Source: Ifrita kowaldi (taxonomy: Eukaryota > Chordata > Aves > Passeriformes > Cinclosomatidae). From it: DNA of 64,000 nucleotides. Shown here piece by piece: positions 1-13,944 of this stretch (positions within the stretch are counted from its first letter, which is position 1; every line of letters begins with the position of its first letter). A program made the position numbers and the translations under genes. The DNA lies in the NCBI GenBank assembly GCA_013398055.1, contig VZRS01004545.1, positions 348,158-412,157 on the forward strand, in the 5' to 3' direction. The notes beneath the pieces are model-generated. The model was not told where the DNA came from, did not search any database, and worked only from the letters and a program-made list of their open reading frames with translations.

Positions 1-3000
1 GGGACAAATAGATGTATGGAAAACCCAGCTCTAGCTTTCTAGCTTTTCACTAGTTCTGTTAGCAGTCAAATTCTGGATCATACTTAATTTTACAAAGTCC
101 AGTGACAGCCATGCCTGGCCCACCTCTAGTATGAACAAAGTCTGAGTAAGTTCTACCATTAAGAGAAAAATTATTTTCCTTCTATGCTTTAGATACTTCA
201 CAGATGTTATCATTAGAGAGGAATGAAGAAAGAAGAAAAACTCTTCACACTAGCCCCAAGGAGAGCCTTGGGGTCTTATTTAACACTTTGAGGCTCGAGA
301 TAATTTCCAAGTGCCTTCTGAAATACAAAGAATTGAAAATACGTCACAAGGTGACAGTGGGATGACAGATCTCATCCATCCCTCTCAGATACTGCCCTCC
401 ACCTGCCCTCTGCCTCACCAATGTGCATGTATGAAGGCAGCCTCACCCAGGAGACACAGACACTGCTGGGATACCTTTTAGGGTATATAGAAAACATATT
501 TCCACACTGAAAAGAGAATTGCTTGTTTCTAAATATGAGTAAAAGCATAACAGCTCAAGCATTATGGAGTGAAAATTCAGAAGCAAGAATTAGTTTGCAG
601 TCATCTAAAAATGCCACTAAAAAACCAGCTCTCCTGAGTCTAAGAAATCTATTTGTCTTGTCTCTGAGGAAAGGCTGTAGGCTAGACAAAAATAGCTTTC
701 TGGTAAGTTCCTCTGTAACCATTAAAATCCATGTTCCTCATTCTTCCAGTTGCACATTCCCTTCTTAGTATCAAGCTGGGCATTCAGCTGGAAGATGCTG
801 GCATGAATTTGCCAAGGAGGAGTATGAATCCAAGCTGGAAATTAACGCCAAGCATGCTCTGAGGAGGCTATGCAGTTTACATCCTGTAGCTGGATGACTG
901 ATGGGTGAAAATTTGGCCTCAGCATTCAGGCTCTCACCTCCTAAGCAAAAGTAACACTCAGAAACTTTGAAGAGATTTCTGGTCTCCAGCCAGAAAGGGC
1001 CATCACCATAAAGAGGTGGGAGAAGCAAGGGAAAACAAACAAAAGGGAGGGAATCTCAAAAAATCACATATTCTTTTTGCACTTCACACAGAGCAGGTTT
1101 CTTGTGGATTTCAACACCCAGCTGCTTCCAGGAACAGAACAGACATGCACGTGCCTGCAAAGCAAAACACAGCTGGAGAGCTAATTTTAGGCCTACCAGT
1201 CTTGGCAATGTCCCTTTAACAAATGAAGACTAAACTATTTTCATGCATATGTACAAACACCAAATTCTTCCAGTTAATTTAGGTGGTGATTGATGCAGTT
1301 TGGTCCAGGTACCACCAGGTGTGCCTGTCTCCCTAAAGGATGTTGCTTTTCCCTGGCTGGTAAGATTGCCTCCTCCTATTCACCATGCAGTTCTTGTGTC
1401 TGAAAAACCCAGTAAAGAATTCCCCAGACAGCAGCTACACCTCAGCAGACTGGAAGAGCTGAGTTTCGCAAGTACTTTCAGGTGAAATTACACTGACATT
1501 CATCCTTTGCAGGGCTGCCGAGTGATTAAACCTTTTTCTTTAATTAATGGAAAAGTGGTCTTCTTCTTTCCTTCCAAGAAGCAAATGCCAACACATTTGA
1601 GGAAAGAAATAACAGGCATTATGTTTGCACTTGGGACTGGATTTCAGAAAGAGCAAGACCAACAAGTTACAGCCAAGGTTTAGAAAGGCATCATCTTACT
1701 AGTAAGAATTTCTCTTTCAAGTTCTGTTTGTAGTATAGGTATCAAAACTTACTTGGTCTTAACTTAAAACCCAAGAGTGTTCTGGATTTTAAACCTGATC
1801 CAACTCACACTGGAGATGCTCCAGAAGTTTTATGTTTTTCTTAGTAATTGTAAAACTAACTTTCATTCAGAATTGCCCAAATGTTTCAGTACCTGGAATC
1901 ATTAGGTTAGTGCCAGGATTCAGAAGAAGAGGAAAACTGGCAAAAAACATCCTTTTATGTCTATCTTCAATTTGTTGTTAGTTCCTGACCCTGTCAATCC
2001 TCCCTTTCATTTCTCAGGAGGAGCACTAATTTTGGTTTTCACAATTACCCCCTCTGAACTGGTGGTGTGGGACATGGCCTCAGGCACCAAAGGGCAGGTT
2101 CAGAGCATTCTGGCTACAACCTCCCTGCACTACCCTCTACTGAAGAATGACATCAAAAATGTCATGCAAACCCTCCTTCTCACCTCACTAAGGTCCTCTC
2201 AAAGAGAGATCTTCCCAGTCCCTTGCCCATGTGTGCTGCCAAAACAAAAATGCAGACTTTATTTTCTCTATTTCCACTTGCCAATTCATCTACTGTGGGT
2301 GATACCCTCTATTCACAATGGTGTGGACAAAGGCAGAAGATTCATCAGCTTGTACCCAAAACATGGAGCAAGTCCAATGATACACCAACAAGCTGTCATC
2401 GAGGGCACTAAAAGTTACTCAGAAAAGATAGGTAATACAGTGCCTTTTGTTGGTCAACACAAACGAAACTAAGAAAGCGATTAGGAAAGGATGGATTTCT
2501 GCCCTCAGTGATTCATCTGCATTTTGAGAAAATGGATAAAATCAAAAGCTGGATGTGCAACTTCACTGTCTGCCCTGCTAGTTCCAGTTCAGGCTTGTTC
2601 TAAACATATTTATCAGACACTTCTGAAAACTCTTCTCAGACTGCTAGGTAATAACTTGCATGACACTAAAGGTAATCTCAAATATATCTTTCCTTCCCTT
2701 TTTATCTTCCTTAATCCCAGAGGCATCCACCCCATCATTTATATGAGAAACAGACTGGATAATTTATGGAAACAAAAATAGTCTACTGAATTGAAATAAA
2801 ATGCTTCAATATGTGGCAATAATAATGAATGAAATAAATTCTGTCATCACACAGACACTGAGTTTTGCAAAAAAAAATGTGCCCACACCCTGAGCAAATG
2901 AAAATATTAATTCCATACAAAACTGCCTCCTCAACGAATGAGATAAGAGCAGACCCTTTTGACAGTCCATGTGTTAAAAGATTTCAGGATTAAGCAATGC

Positions 3001-6000
3001 CTTCATCCTTGTAAAAAGCTATTACCTAACTAATTTCTAATAGACAGGAGCATTCCACATAATAGCATGTCTTCATCAGGGAAAGCAATGCTTGAAATAG
3101 ATTCATGCAGAGCAGTTGCATTTCAGTTCTGTTTTCAGCTAAACCAAACCCACAGAAAGTGAAATTATTTCATGCTCACTTTCTGTACTTGGGGTCATTA
3201 ACCTTGCAACTTCCTAGATGCAGGGAATAGTGAAAGTATCTCTTATTATTACCATTATTACCTGAGGTGCAATCTCCCAAACTTGATCCAGCTTGCAATA
3301 GACATGTTTCCTCTGAAAGGGAGTGCTAACACAGGCATGCATGCAAAACTTTTCTGCTAATCAGATAGTCATAAACAATTCCTTAAATCAAGCAGATTTC
3401 AAAATTTCATTCATACATCCGATTAGCAAATATTTACAGAGTTTTTGTCATATAAAATTTCAGATCAGATCAAGAGAATGTGACATTCCTGAGTCAGTGT
3501 GAACAGCTGACAGCAGAATGAAAACTGTACCAAAACTACCTGTACCAGTTTAAAACAGAGGTCCAAAATTCAGATCAAAAATTTAAATATGCCAGCTGCT
3601 TGGCTGGTTTTTCTTGACAGCTTGATCTAGGGAGAGATTTTCTGAAACTAGCTGTGGTGCATACTAGGATCTCACACCTATTTTGCCCAATGGAATGCAG
3701 AAAAGGGTACTGGCAGAGCTCGGTTAAGAACATATTTTCAAACTGAGGCAGGATGCTGAAAATGCAGTGAAGACATAGCTAAGGTTGAACTTCTTGTTAA
3801 TTAAAAGTTCTATTCATTTGACTGCAATCATTTAGCTCAAGCCTAAGCAAATTCTGCTACATTCTTTGTCTTATTTTTTTTAAAAAGTGCTTCTTTTACA
3901 ATAAAAATGGTGACATCAAGATGAAAAAATAAACACTTCATTTCTACATATGTAATAAATGTGTAAGTAGGAAACAGTTCAATTTAAAACTGTTAAAATG
4001 AACATTTTAAAGTCATTATTAGGAGTCATGAAACTTCCTTTCTTTTCCCTGTTCTATCAGGAATGCAGCGTGTCAGTCCCTTCTGATAGGCAGACTCACA
4101 GTCAGATGGAGACAGCCAAAAGCACAAGAGCACTGCTCTTACTTCAGACATGTTTTCTCCAAATGATCACTCTGTTCGAGGCATTTCAAGGTACAGCTTG
4201 GTGCCAAATGATGCTGTCACTGCTAATTGTGTCCTTCCCCAAAAGCAGTAACTTCAAGCTAGTAACTTTACACAAATACAAACAAAACATGCCCAGCAGG
4301 ATGCTGACCAAATAACTTCCAGACTTTGCTAATGCTATTGTTTTGATGCCTGAGCGCTGCAGTTTTGACCTGTGCTTGGAAGAGCACAAGGCTCCACAGA
4401 GATACGTAAGAGGAGGTGAGAGATGAGGGGAACTGAGCCCTTCCAAAGCCAGACCCAAGTGCTTCTTACAGGAGATGCATCCTCAGGCTCTTACGTACAT
4501 TGTACCATATTCTTTCCCAAGAATTTGCTTTGGATCCCAACCAAGCAGTTGAAGCACCCTTCGGCTCCTCAGGTTTTATGACATGAAATTAAAGGACTCC
4601 ATATATCCAAAGCAGGGCTCCAAGTGCAAGCCGAGCATAAGCCTGCACTGTGGATGGAACCACAGTGTCAGAGGTAAGCATCACCCATGTATTTGCACAG
4701 ATGGGTTATTAACTTCAAGAACCTAATTATGTCAATTTAAATGTCAACATTGTTAATGATGTCACTGCCTGTTATTTTAACAGAAGCACCCAGCTTCTAT
4801 GACTTGGGAATTTGGGGCTGCATGTCTCTCATTTTGTCTTTGGTCCTAGAAGACAGACGAGACGCCTTCAGCTGCCAAAATTTCTAATTTCCACTTCTGA
4901 CTTTGGCATTGCTCCACAATGAATTTTAATTTATTTCTATATCTATTTGCCAGCCCACTGGAAATCATCAGTTTAGAGGCAACACAAAATTAGTGTCAAA
5001 TTAATCTACAAGGAAATCTATACCATTTGTTTTGCTCCCTTCTCTGCTCATTCAGTAAAGGAAGCCATACAGCTTATTATCTGCAGTCATAGAGGATAAC
5101 TTATGCCTGGACCTTACTGCAGAAAGCACTTTGTCACCAGGTAAAAAGGAAAATGTTGTTCTTATAGAAATTCCTCGTGAATTCTGGTCACGTCAGTAGG
5201 GATTTCTTTCTCAAATCTGTATTTTTTTTAATGTGCATAATTTTTCCTTTTCCTGTGTTGTGGCTCTACCCTTCTGTTTTTATAACCTGCAGGAAGCATA
5301 TTTCAAACATATTTATTAGCTTATTAAATCAAATTACCCTTGCTCCTGCTGGACCAAGTTTTATAGAGTGCCCACAAAAATCAAAGAGCCTGTGCTATAC
5401 TGACAATTTGTAGTCATGGCAGAGACAACTTAATATTTTTAATTAGCAACTGCAAAATACTTCAATTTACTAAATCAGAAATTGTTGGCAAGAATTACTC
5501 TGTCCAAGTTCTGTGGCTCAAAACTGGAAAAGTAAGCAGTTTAGGGGAAGATGGGCCAAAATGAATAAGCATATTTGTTGAAAGCTCCTAGTGAAATGAT
5601 CAGCAATGAAACAGTTAAAGATATTGACCTGTAAATACTTGTAGCTATGCTTCGAATTTTAAAAGCCATTCGAGTAAATGAGACAATTTAATGTTTCTCT
5701 TTCTGCTGTTTCTCATCTGCCTGCAGACTCAAAGAGTTTGGATAAGGAGAAATTTATCTCGAGATGCCTACCAGAGTGTACAACAGGGATCAGCTCCTTG
5801 TACGATCAGCTGCCTCCAACCCCAGCTACCCTCACAAGGCATCTTAGCTATCACCCTGTGGTTGTATTTCAACACTGTCGAATGCTTGTGTCGCATTAGC
5901 CAACTCAACCTTTAAGCATCTTTTTTTTAAAGTTCAGATGAGTCCAGAATGCAACAGTAGACATATTTGCACTGCAAATTGATTTTAAAATTAAAATTTA

Positions 6001-8090
6001 TATGCTGGAGAAGACAGAAAAAATATGCAGTAAGTCTGGGAAGAGACCTTAAATCCTCAAGGTGCTGTTCAATATTTTATATATGCCATTTGTGCCTATA
6101 TTTGTATATACATTTATATATACATGAATATGAAATCAAAGGATTTCCAGGAGTCCAATACAATAGCAATAGGAAAAGCAAATTTGCTAACACTGCAGAT
6201 TTTGCACTCAGGTTCAGAATGCCCAAAGTGTCTAGGAGAATGATTCCTGAATGCTGGACTTTTGTTAAGCTGATTACAAGCCGGCTCATCAGTCGCAAGA
6301 TTAGAATTGATTTTAAAAAATTCTTACACCTACACCGACCTAGAATTTGGAAGAAATGAGATGCAAACATGCAAGTCGTATTTATCTCCAGCATTAAACC
6401 AAGATGATTTGGGGGGGGGTTCCTCCTGCTTTTTGCATTTTCCCACAATTTAAGTTTTATATTACAAATTCAAGTGTTGCATGCCTTCCCTGCAGGAATC
6501 CCTTGGTGCCCAATAATTAAGGATGGTTAAATAAACCATCTTGTGTTTTGTAAATTTTTGAAAACTGAAAATTTGGGGCTTCAGAGAAAGACTTCTTTCT
6601 GCTTTTCATTTTTATCACCATTTCTGTAATTGTATTTCAGTATTTAGCTCCTTTATAACCCAATCTTAGATTACGTTATTGATTTGAAAATCCAATGACT
6701 TAATAAAGAGCAGAAACAAATCCTTTCTTCAGGCCTTGCATGAAAAACAAGGATTTTAATATCATCCCTGCCTTTACTCAGCATTGCAGCCATAGAGGAA
6801 GTCAAGATATTCCAGGCAACACCTGAGTTACAGTAATTTAACATAAGACTTGTGACTGCATGAGGGGGAGTTTTAGATCCCACAGGGAGGACTAAAACAA
6901 GACAACTGTGCGTGGAGGGCAGCCTGTCTTGCTCTGCTGTCCCACCAGCTGCCCTGACCAGGCCACCCAATGCCACCAGCCAGCACACTCTGCCAAGCTG
7001 CTGGCACAGCCAGACCCTGCAAATCTGGGAAAAGCTGAAACTTGCTTGCCCCACCAAAAAAATTACAGCAGATCCACTGGTATAAAATCTTATTCTGAAT
7101 AAAACACTGGAAGAGAGAGGGCTAAACCCTCAGGCAGCTGGTGCTCAGGCAGTTCAGTGCCCTGTGCCGGGGCAGGGCACTGCAGCAACAGTGGACATGG
7201 AGGCAAAAGCACCCGTGGGCACCCCTGGGGTAAAGGCCAGAGGGAGGAAAACAGCTGCATATTTTCGGTGGTTATTCTTGATGCTTTCCTGCCTCCCTGC
7301 CTGCCCTTCCCGTGCTTACAAGCTGTTCGCTTGTGGAATGGGTGCCTGGCAAGCAAGGGCAGGTTTTCTCCAACTCCAAGGGCTGGCAATTGGGTGCAGC
7401 CGGCACAGGAAGTGAAATTAAAGCTGACACCAGGCAATCTGGTGTTACAGCCGTCTGCATTCCTATTGATCTGAAGGCTTAGTCTGCATTCTGGCTTTAT
7501 CAGCCGGTGGCATCATGGCTGCCATCTCCTCTTTCTCATCCTTCTAACCTGGAAAACACTTCTGAGGGGGCTGAGAGACACTTATCAAAGACCCACTGCC
7601 TAAGAAAAGAACAACATGCCTCAGAAGAAACAGCTGCCTGGCACCTTTGAAGAAAGTTTCATGACACTTTTTCTATTTAATTAAAAAAAAAATCCCCAAT
7701 ATATACATGATGTTTCGCCTTGCAGATCATTTCAGAACAGCTTCTGACAGTGGTGGATAATAATGAACCTCTTATCAAGACATTGCCAGCTCGAGACAGA
7801 CAATGTGTGTATGTATACGCATAGATCTCAGTCTTGTTAACATCAGAGAGTGAAAGGGGTGGTGTGAAGGAAGATTTATTGCAGGGAATTATCCACATCC
7901 ACAAAACAAAGCAAAACAAGCCTGAATCTTTCGCATGGAGTTTTTTACTCCTAATCGGTTTGTAAGCTGGGAGCGTTGACCCAAGGAGCAGAGTTGATGA
8001 AAGGATGATCTGCCGAGATTTTGCTTGATTTGATTTAATTATTCCTCTCCTATAAGTGTCACATACACAAAAAAAGCTACCTTAAGGAAT
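1..8090. other. Non-coding stretch, no gene recognised
   Basis: AT-rich, CpG-poor sequence. I translated the larger open frames on both strands and recognised no protein family. The largest is a 171-codon plus-strand frame at 1957-2472 with no familiar motif. A G9 run lies at 6411-6419, and TA-rich sequence at about 6075-6135. A somewhat GC-richer patch at about 6900-7450 carries overlapping open frames on both strands, as expected when base composition thins out stop codons. No tRNA, rRNA or clear transposon was seen. Confidence 0.6.
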
Positions 8091-8135
8091 AAAATAAAAT
8101 AAAATAAAATAAAATAAAATAAAATAAAATAAAAT
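8091..8135. repeat. (AAAAT)9 microsatellite
   Basis: Nine perfect AAAAT units in tandem, preceded by a degenerate GGAAT. Pentanucleotide A-rich repeats often grow from the A-rich end of a retroposon, but no retroposon body is visible next to this one. Its purity suggests it is young and likely polymorphic in length. Confidence 0.95.
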
Positions 8136-9839
8136 CACACCACTGAAAGAACAATGGAATAAAACCCAATGACTGTGTCAAAGTGGACCTAGAGAGATTT
8201 CATTTTTTCACACTGCTATTGTATTTAAGGAAGCATAAACACACTTTCATATGGGGAGTGAAGGTTTAAACAACAGTATCATGTTCAAGGAAGAATAAAA
8301 ACTATCCTCTACATTTTCACTATCCTCTACATTTTCATATGGCACATTGAGGCAAAAAGATACCCTGTTGAAGCTATCTGAACTGCCTCATACATCACTA
8401 CCAGGTAAAACAGGAGCAGGCTCTTAAAATTGTGCTCTTACCCACGGCTTTTTACCAGGGGCTCAAAGTGAAGCTGTAATTAAGCTCAAAATACTAGAGC
8501 TGCTCTGATCTTAAATATTTAACATAAATTCAGGACCACAGAGCTCGACTCTGATGCTATCGAGGCTGGCATTTCATGGCAGAAGACATGGGACCACAGC
8601 CGTCATGCTGCTATTATTCGTAATAATAATTCTTGTTAAGAATTGCTTACAAAAAAAGGTAAACCCCAGATATTTTCTGTGAATCTCACAACTGGTGGGT
8701 GGGTTCAGATAACACCGAAAACCAAAGTCTATGGATCAGTGGGTTTTACCTAGCCAAATGTAAGCTACTTAGCTAAACTCTAATATTTATGATAGGCTTA
8801 ATCCAGTAAACAGATAAATTGGTGAAAGCGTGAAAAGACCACACAACTGCATGTAGGCAATAAAGACCACACACGTACCTTTTTTCAGACTTAGGGCATT
8901 AAGAAAATAAGGATGTGCCAACAAAAATTTAGACTATTGGACTGAACAAATAAATAGTGGTCATTAGAGTTGAATAATGGACCACAAATCCTAACAAATA
9001 GTCAAACTTACTAGGCAAAAACTCCCACAGTTTATTTTAGCATTACTTTAACATCATTTTCGTGCTGACATAATGGGTAAAATTGTAAGTACTTTCCAAT
9101 CTATAGAAGGTTTTGTCATCGATTTCTCTAGGGCAAGAATTTGACCCTATGATTTATAGCATGCAAGATCTACAGCAACTCTTCATACACTTATTCTACT
9201 CCAGCGTTGAATAAATACAACCCAAACAGAAGAAGCACAACTGAAAAAGACAAGTCCATATTAAACACACAAACTCCAAGAAAAAAGGTCTGGCTTTAAG
9301 CATAATTTGAATAATTGTGAGAGACCCATGCAGACCTTGGAAAACCTGGATTCTTCTTTCTAAACCTTTCCATTAGAAATACGGGTTTACATCTTGCTGA
9401 CACGAAAGGTACTCACTTGTTTTAATAGCAGAAGTTTACTTTGGAAATCAAAACAAAATATTCTTCTGAATTTTGTTTTGGAGTAAAATGGTTTTAAACC
9501 TCTGTGAACTCCACGGGGCTAGTGAGAGATAAATGAGGAAAGCAAATCAATTACTAGAGAGCTTAAATTCTCCTGTTGCTGTGTCCATACAGAGACCTTT
9601 TCCAAAGGTAAATAAATGGGGAAGAAAAAATGCTGCAACAGTAGTATGGCTTATTACTCAGGCAACCATGTTAGATAATTCCAGTGGTAATTTCTGGCCT
9701 CATCATTTACACACAACACAGGCAGTGATATACTAGAACATCTAAAATCCTACTGTTATTGCACTATTCCACATCTCTAATTAAACCTTATCTGCCTAAA
9801 GTGCCCCTACATTACTGGATATACGTGAGTGAGCAACGT
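8136..9839. other. Non-coding stretch, no gene recognised
   Basis: AT-rich sequence with no recognisable coding frame. The only structure found is an 18-base unit (ACTATCCTCTACATTTTC) repeated perfectly twice in tandem at 8301-8336. Confidence 0.6.
8301..8336. repeat. Tandem duplication of an 18-base unit
   Basis: The unit ACTATCCTCTACATTTTC occurs at 8301-8318 and again, identical, at 8319-8336. Two perfect copies with no further decay suggest a recent slippage or end-joining event. Confidence 0.9.
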
Positions 9840-9985
9840 GGTATTTGCATAGAGCTTTGTAAATTCAGAAAGCTTTGCAAACAATAACGAAGTAAGCCTC
9901 ACAAATACCGTGTGCAGGAAGAAGGGAAGTCAGGGATCCCACTTTTACAGGTAAGGAGAGTGGAGCAAACACATATGCTTATGGC
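9840..9985 (-). mobile_element. Decayed MIR/CORE-type SINE remnant, minus orientation
   Basis: The plus strand reads like the reverse complement of a MIR-family SINE: a 'GAGCTTTGTAAA ... GCTTTGCAAAC' tail region, then 'AAGCCTCACAA', then 'CCACTTTTACAGGTAAGGAGAG', which mirrors the MIR-type motif 'CCATTTTACAGATGAGGAAAC'. The similarity is patchy, so the copy is old and its edges are approximate. MIR-like SINEs occur at low copy in birds. The assignment is by eye from memory of the consensus; an L2 3' end would look similar in part. Confidence 0.5.
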
Positions 9986-12900
9986 TGTGCAAATATTCAT
10001 AAACGATGACAGAAGTTGCAGATTCGCAGTGCAGTATAATTCACACCAATTGCCCATCCCTCCTCGTGGCATAAAACTGTTGCACCACAGCACAACACTA
10101 CATATTTTACTCAGACGTGCAGAGGGGAAGAGGAGGGGCTAAAACCCTTCAATAAAACCTTGTGTGACTTAGATGACCACATACAACTGCAATAATTACT
10201 TTTTAGTGTAGCACCTGGCCCAGTTGTACTGTGCCAAATAGCGGTCTATATTTCTTCAATTAACTAGTGATTTCTAGTACTTCACCTTTGGGTTCAGCTA
10301 AGTCAAACCTTGTACCAAGCCATGTCTTTGGGGCTGGTTCTCATCAGCTCTTTCTCACATGAACTCAGATCCCTTGAATTCTCAGGAAGGGTATATCAAA
10401 AGCAGACGCATAAGAACCTTAGTAGGCTTGAAGCATAACTTTCCCAATAAAAAAACACGCTTAAAAACTATCTTTAATTTATCTGCTGATCATCAGAGCA
10501 GTTTTATGAAATGAAAAGGAGAAAGTTTATTTTCCTAATGAAATAGCATTAACTTTCCCTATTCAAATATTAATCATTTTCTCTTAGGTAATCTCTTCCA
10601 TAGCATTGCCAGCTCTCATTATGTGATTGTATGTTGCAAGGTATTTGTGTCTTTGCTTTCGTTTTTATGTATCCTTGCCATTTTACCCTACCATGAGAAT
10701 GGAAAATGCTCATTTTCCAAAATGGCTGCCACCTCCTGAAGGGGCCAATGTGCAGAAAACATGAGCTGGTCTCACTGCCTAAACTGCTTTGCCCTCGCAG
10801 CCATTGTAAAGGGAAGCACCACTGTCCTTTGGAAAGAGCATTTATAATTCATGCTGCAGTAGTGCCTGGAGGGGCCCTTAGCAGATAGGGCTCAGGTTAT
10901 AGCTGGCACTCTATAGCCATGTAATCAAGACATAGATCTCTCTGCTTAGCAAATAAGCATATGGTTAAATACAACAGAGGAACAAAATGGGTGGTAATGA
11001 CACAAACTTTTGGCTCCTCGGGGTGCAGCCTCACACCAGCCACCTAAGCCTGATTACTTTGCAGGGTTTATAGTGTTCCGAGAAGAGGCAAGAGGACTTC
11101 AGTGTGAAAGACTGACATAAGAAAAGGCCAGGAGACCCTGCAGGTTATTATTCGGGTTCCTTCTGGCCCAAACCCCTGGTGTCTTCACTAAAGGCCTTTA
11201 TTAAGGAGGAAAGTTAATGAAAATATGATATAAGCCAGCATACTGGGCCAAGCAGCTTGCTTTTGGGCTGCAATGGCAGCAGGAAAATAATTCTAGGAGC
11301 ATGCAGGGAGGGTGGGCCTCTGTTGCTTAAATATGGAGGATGTCAAGAGCAGAGAAACAGCAGCTCCTGGAGCACAGCAGAACAGAAGAGTCAATGACGA
11401 GAAAATGGAGGCTGCTCTATGTGTGCACATGCACATCTGAGAGTACTTAACATGAATTTTTGGCACCCTACACAGAAAAACTGATCCCGAAAGCAACATT
11501 CAACACCACGCGTTTCAGTTCACTGATACCTCAAAGTGACCGCCTCACATAATTAACCACCTTTGGTTAAGCAATTCAGTCCCGTAAGAAAGTCAAAGAT
11601 GCCCTTTGCCCCATCTGACTCCTACAGGACAACTGCTCTGGAGCCCCTTTCCAGAATGGTTGGGAAGCCTTGGTGAAATTCCGTCTGTGTCTAGTTAACA
11701 TGCATTTAGCCTCATGCCAGCACTGTCCTTTAACTCTTAGTCCAGCTGCTGAGCCCTGTATCTTTAGAGACAAAAAGTGGCATTAAATTATCTTTTCCTA
11801 GATTGAATAAGCCCAGCTCTTCTACACTCCTCCTGGGACATAAACTTCCTATCTTCCCAATTGCCCAAGAAGCCTGTCTCTGCTATAGCCTGAGTTCAGC
11901 TTTTACCAGTGGAGATGGACAGAACCAGACAAAGCCTTCTTAAATGGGAGCCCAGTGGAATAATACTCCCCTTTTCCTCATCTTTGCTGAACATCATCTG
12001 TCAGATACACCTCTGCACTTTTTGCCTCTTCTTTTTTTTTATCCTGGCCACATCACTTCCGAGGTTCACAGACATTCTGTGATTGACTAATAGGCCAGTC
12101 TTGTCTTTCTCCTTCTCTGTCATTTACAATTGATGGATTCCTATTTTAACATAAATTCTTATTAGCCCCTAAGTGATTGCCCATGCCATTACATTCTATC
12201 ACTCAGTTTCCAAAGATCTCATCTCATGTAGCTGAAGGATATTCCATTAATTTCTTGCATTAAGAATGCATCTCAAATTTATCATTGGTAAAGGAAGAAT
12301 ACTTCTTTAAGTTATGAGATGATTATACACACAGGTGCATGGCTTTAAAAAAAACCAAAAGCAAAGAGGGGGTCACAAGAAAGGTGACACACGTCATTCA
12401 ACTGCCTGTATTAAACCTTGTAGGCTGCCTGTAACTGCTCCTATTTTTTAGGGTATTTGATGACTTTTTTTCCCTCTCAAGAGCCTAAATCCCTTTACTA
12501 TGCTCAGCAAATAATTCTCATGTCAGCTCTGAGAGAGCTTTCTGTCACCCTTTCTGGTCATCCCTTCCATCTCCTTCACCTCTGGAGAAAAGAGAGACAG
12601 AGAGCTCTTAAATGTTTTGGCCAAGGTTTCCTGAAAAGGCAAGGCTTTCCTCTAGGCAAAGAGTGCTAATGCACGAAGACCCTCCTTTCTCTGGAGAGAC
12701 CCTTATTCCAGACCTGGTCCGCTGGAAGCCGACTGCTCCCCCCTCTCTCTTCACCCAACCTCTATTCAGTTTTGGCTCTCAATTAATCATGAGAGATACC
12801 TGGGCTTTAAATAGTCAACAAGAAACAAATCTCCAAGTGTCCTTCAGCCTGGTGGGGGAGGAGGGCGTGAATATTGTGGCAGATTCAAAGGAACAGCTTG

Positions 12901-13485
12901 AAAGCAGCTGGAAAGCTTTGCAAAAAAACCCCATACACTGCACACATACAGAGCAGCTGCATAGAGGGTGCCATGCACAATATTAATTATAAGCATGTTG
13001 TGGAAGACAACATTCAACATTTCCAGTGCAAAGCATTCAGCATAGGAGCAGCCAGTGACTCTATTTCACACTCCCCAACGCACCTCCACTAGGACTTGAG
13101 TTAACATTATAAGGTTCCAAGTCTGTCAAGTTGTGACAATTTGTATGAGTGAGATTTTGCGTATCTCACTGAAAAACGCATTGCAAGAGAAAAAAACCCA
13201 ACCCCTTCATCACAAGCCTGCTTGATTTTGAAGGCTGCCTTGAAAGATGAATAATAAAGAGCAAGGGAGTGTCCCTAAAACCAATCAAACTTGGCGGGGC
13301 TAACTTTCCTTGTAAAATTAATTTTTAGCATCGTCTCTCCAGTGGCCCTGCCTCAGCTGTCTCCCCCTGTGCACAGTTAATGATCTTGTTGAGCAGATAA
13401 CCAATCTCTGGTTGATTTACAAGGCCTTTTATTGTCTGAACTGTCTATAATTTTTTTTTAATAGAGCTTCAGTTGATATTGCAGT
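9986..13485. other. Non-coding stretch, no gene recognised
   Basis: No open frame here resembles a known protein. The longest (12612-12986, plus, 124 codons) overlaps another open frame at 12457-12669 and has no recognisable domain. Base composition is mixed, with T-rich patches near 12030 and 13452. No RNA gene or transposon was identified. Confidence 0.55.
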
Positions 13486-13528
13486 AAAACAAGGTTCGTT
13501 TTACATATTTAATGAAAAAATAAAAACA
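13486..13528 (+). other. Contig end that overlaps the start of a later contig
   Basis: The last 41 bases before the single N at 13529 (13488-13528) match 15526-15566, the first bases after the next single N, at 37 of 41 positions. Both read AACAAGGTTC, then TTTTACAT, then AATGAAAAAAT, then AAAACA. The four differences lie in A/T-rich positions near a contig end, where low-quality base calls are common. This suggests that 15526 onward is the true continuation of the sequence ending at 13528. Confidence 0.8.
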
Positions 13529-13529
13529 N
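13529..13529. other. Single-N contig join
   Basis: One unresolved base sits exactly where the sequence changes from the AACAAGGTTC contig end to an unrelated sequence beginning GCAGGGTAGTG. With the matching N at 15525 it brackets an inserted piece of 1,995 bases. Confidence 0.9.
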
Positions 13530-13944
13530 GCAGGGTAGTGTGAAGATTTTAATTGTGCTCTGCTCCAAGAGTCCTACCTGATGGGAGCTCACAAAGTGTC
13601 GATATTCGAACGAATCCTCCTGAACTGATGTAACTCAGCACAATATACACCATGCCAGGGAAGCAAGCACTGGGGGCTAGATATTTTAAAGTGATTGATT
13701 ACACACTGTGCAAGCACAAATGAAGTCAGTGCATAGGGAGTGCATGTATTCTCAGGCACGGTTAAGTCAGGTTTTCTGCTAGCACAAAGCAAAACACATA
13801 GGAGCTCAAGGAACCACTTGGTTATTTGTTACAAACCCCAGCATAATGCACCTGAGAAAGTGTTATTAAGAAAAGAAAAGGCATGCCAGTTCCTGATTCT
13901 TCATCAGCCTCCCTTGGATGGAAGCGGCCCCAGAGGTGGGAGGT
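13530..13944 (+). other. Unique head of the probably misplaced contig
   Basis: These 415 bases have no second copy in the window. They lead directly into the sequence that is repeated after the 75-N gap. If the duplicated part is an assembly artefact, this segment belongs immediately upstream of 15905 and lies, at least in part, within the sequence represented by the Ns. It contains no recognisable coding sequence. A 67-codon minus-strand frame at 13589-13792 has no familiar motif. Confidence 0.65.
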
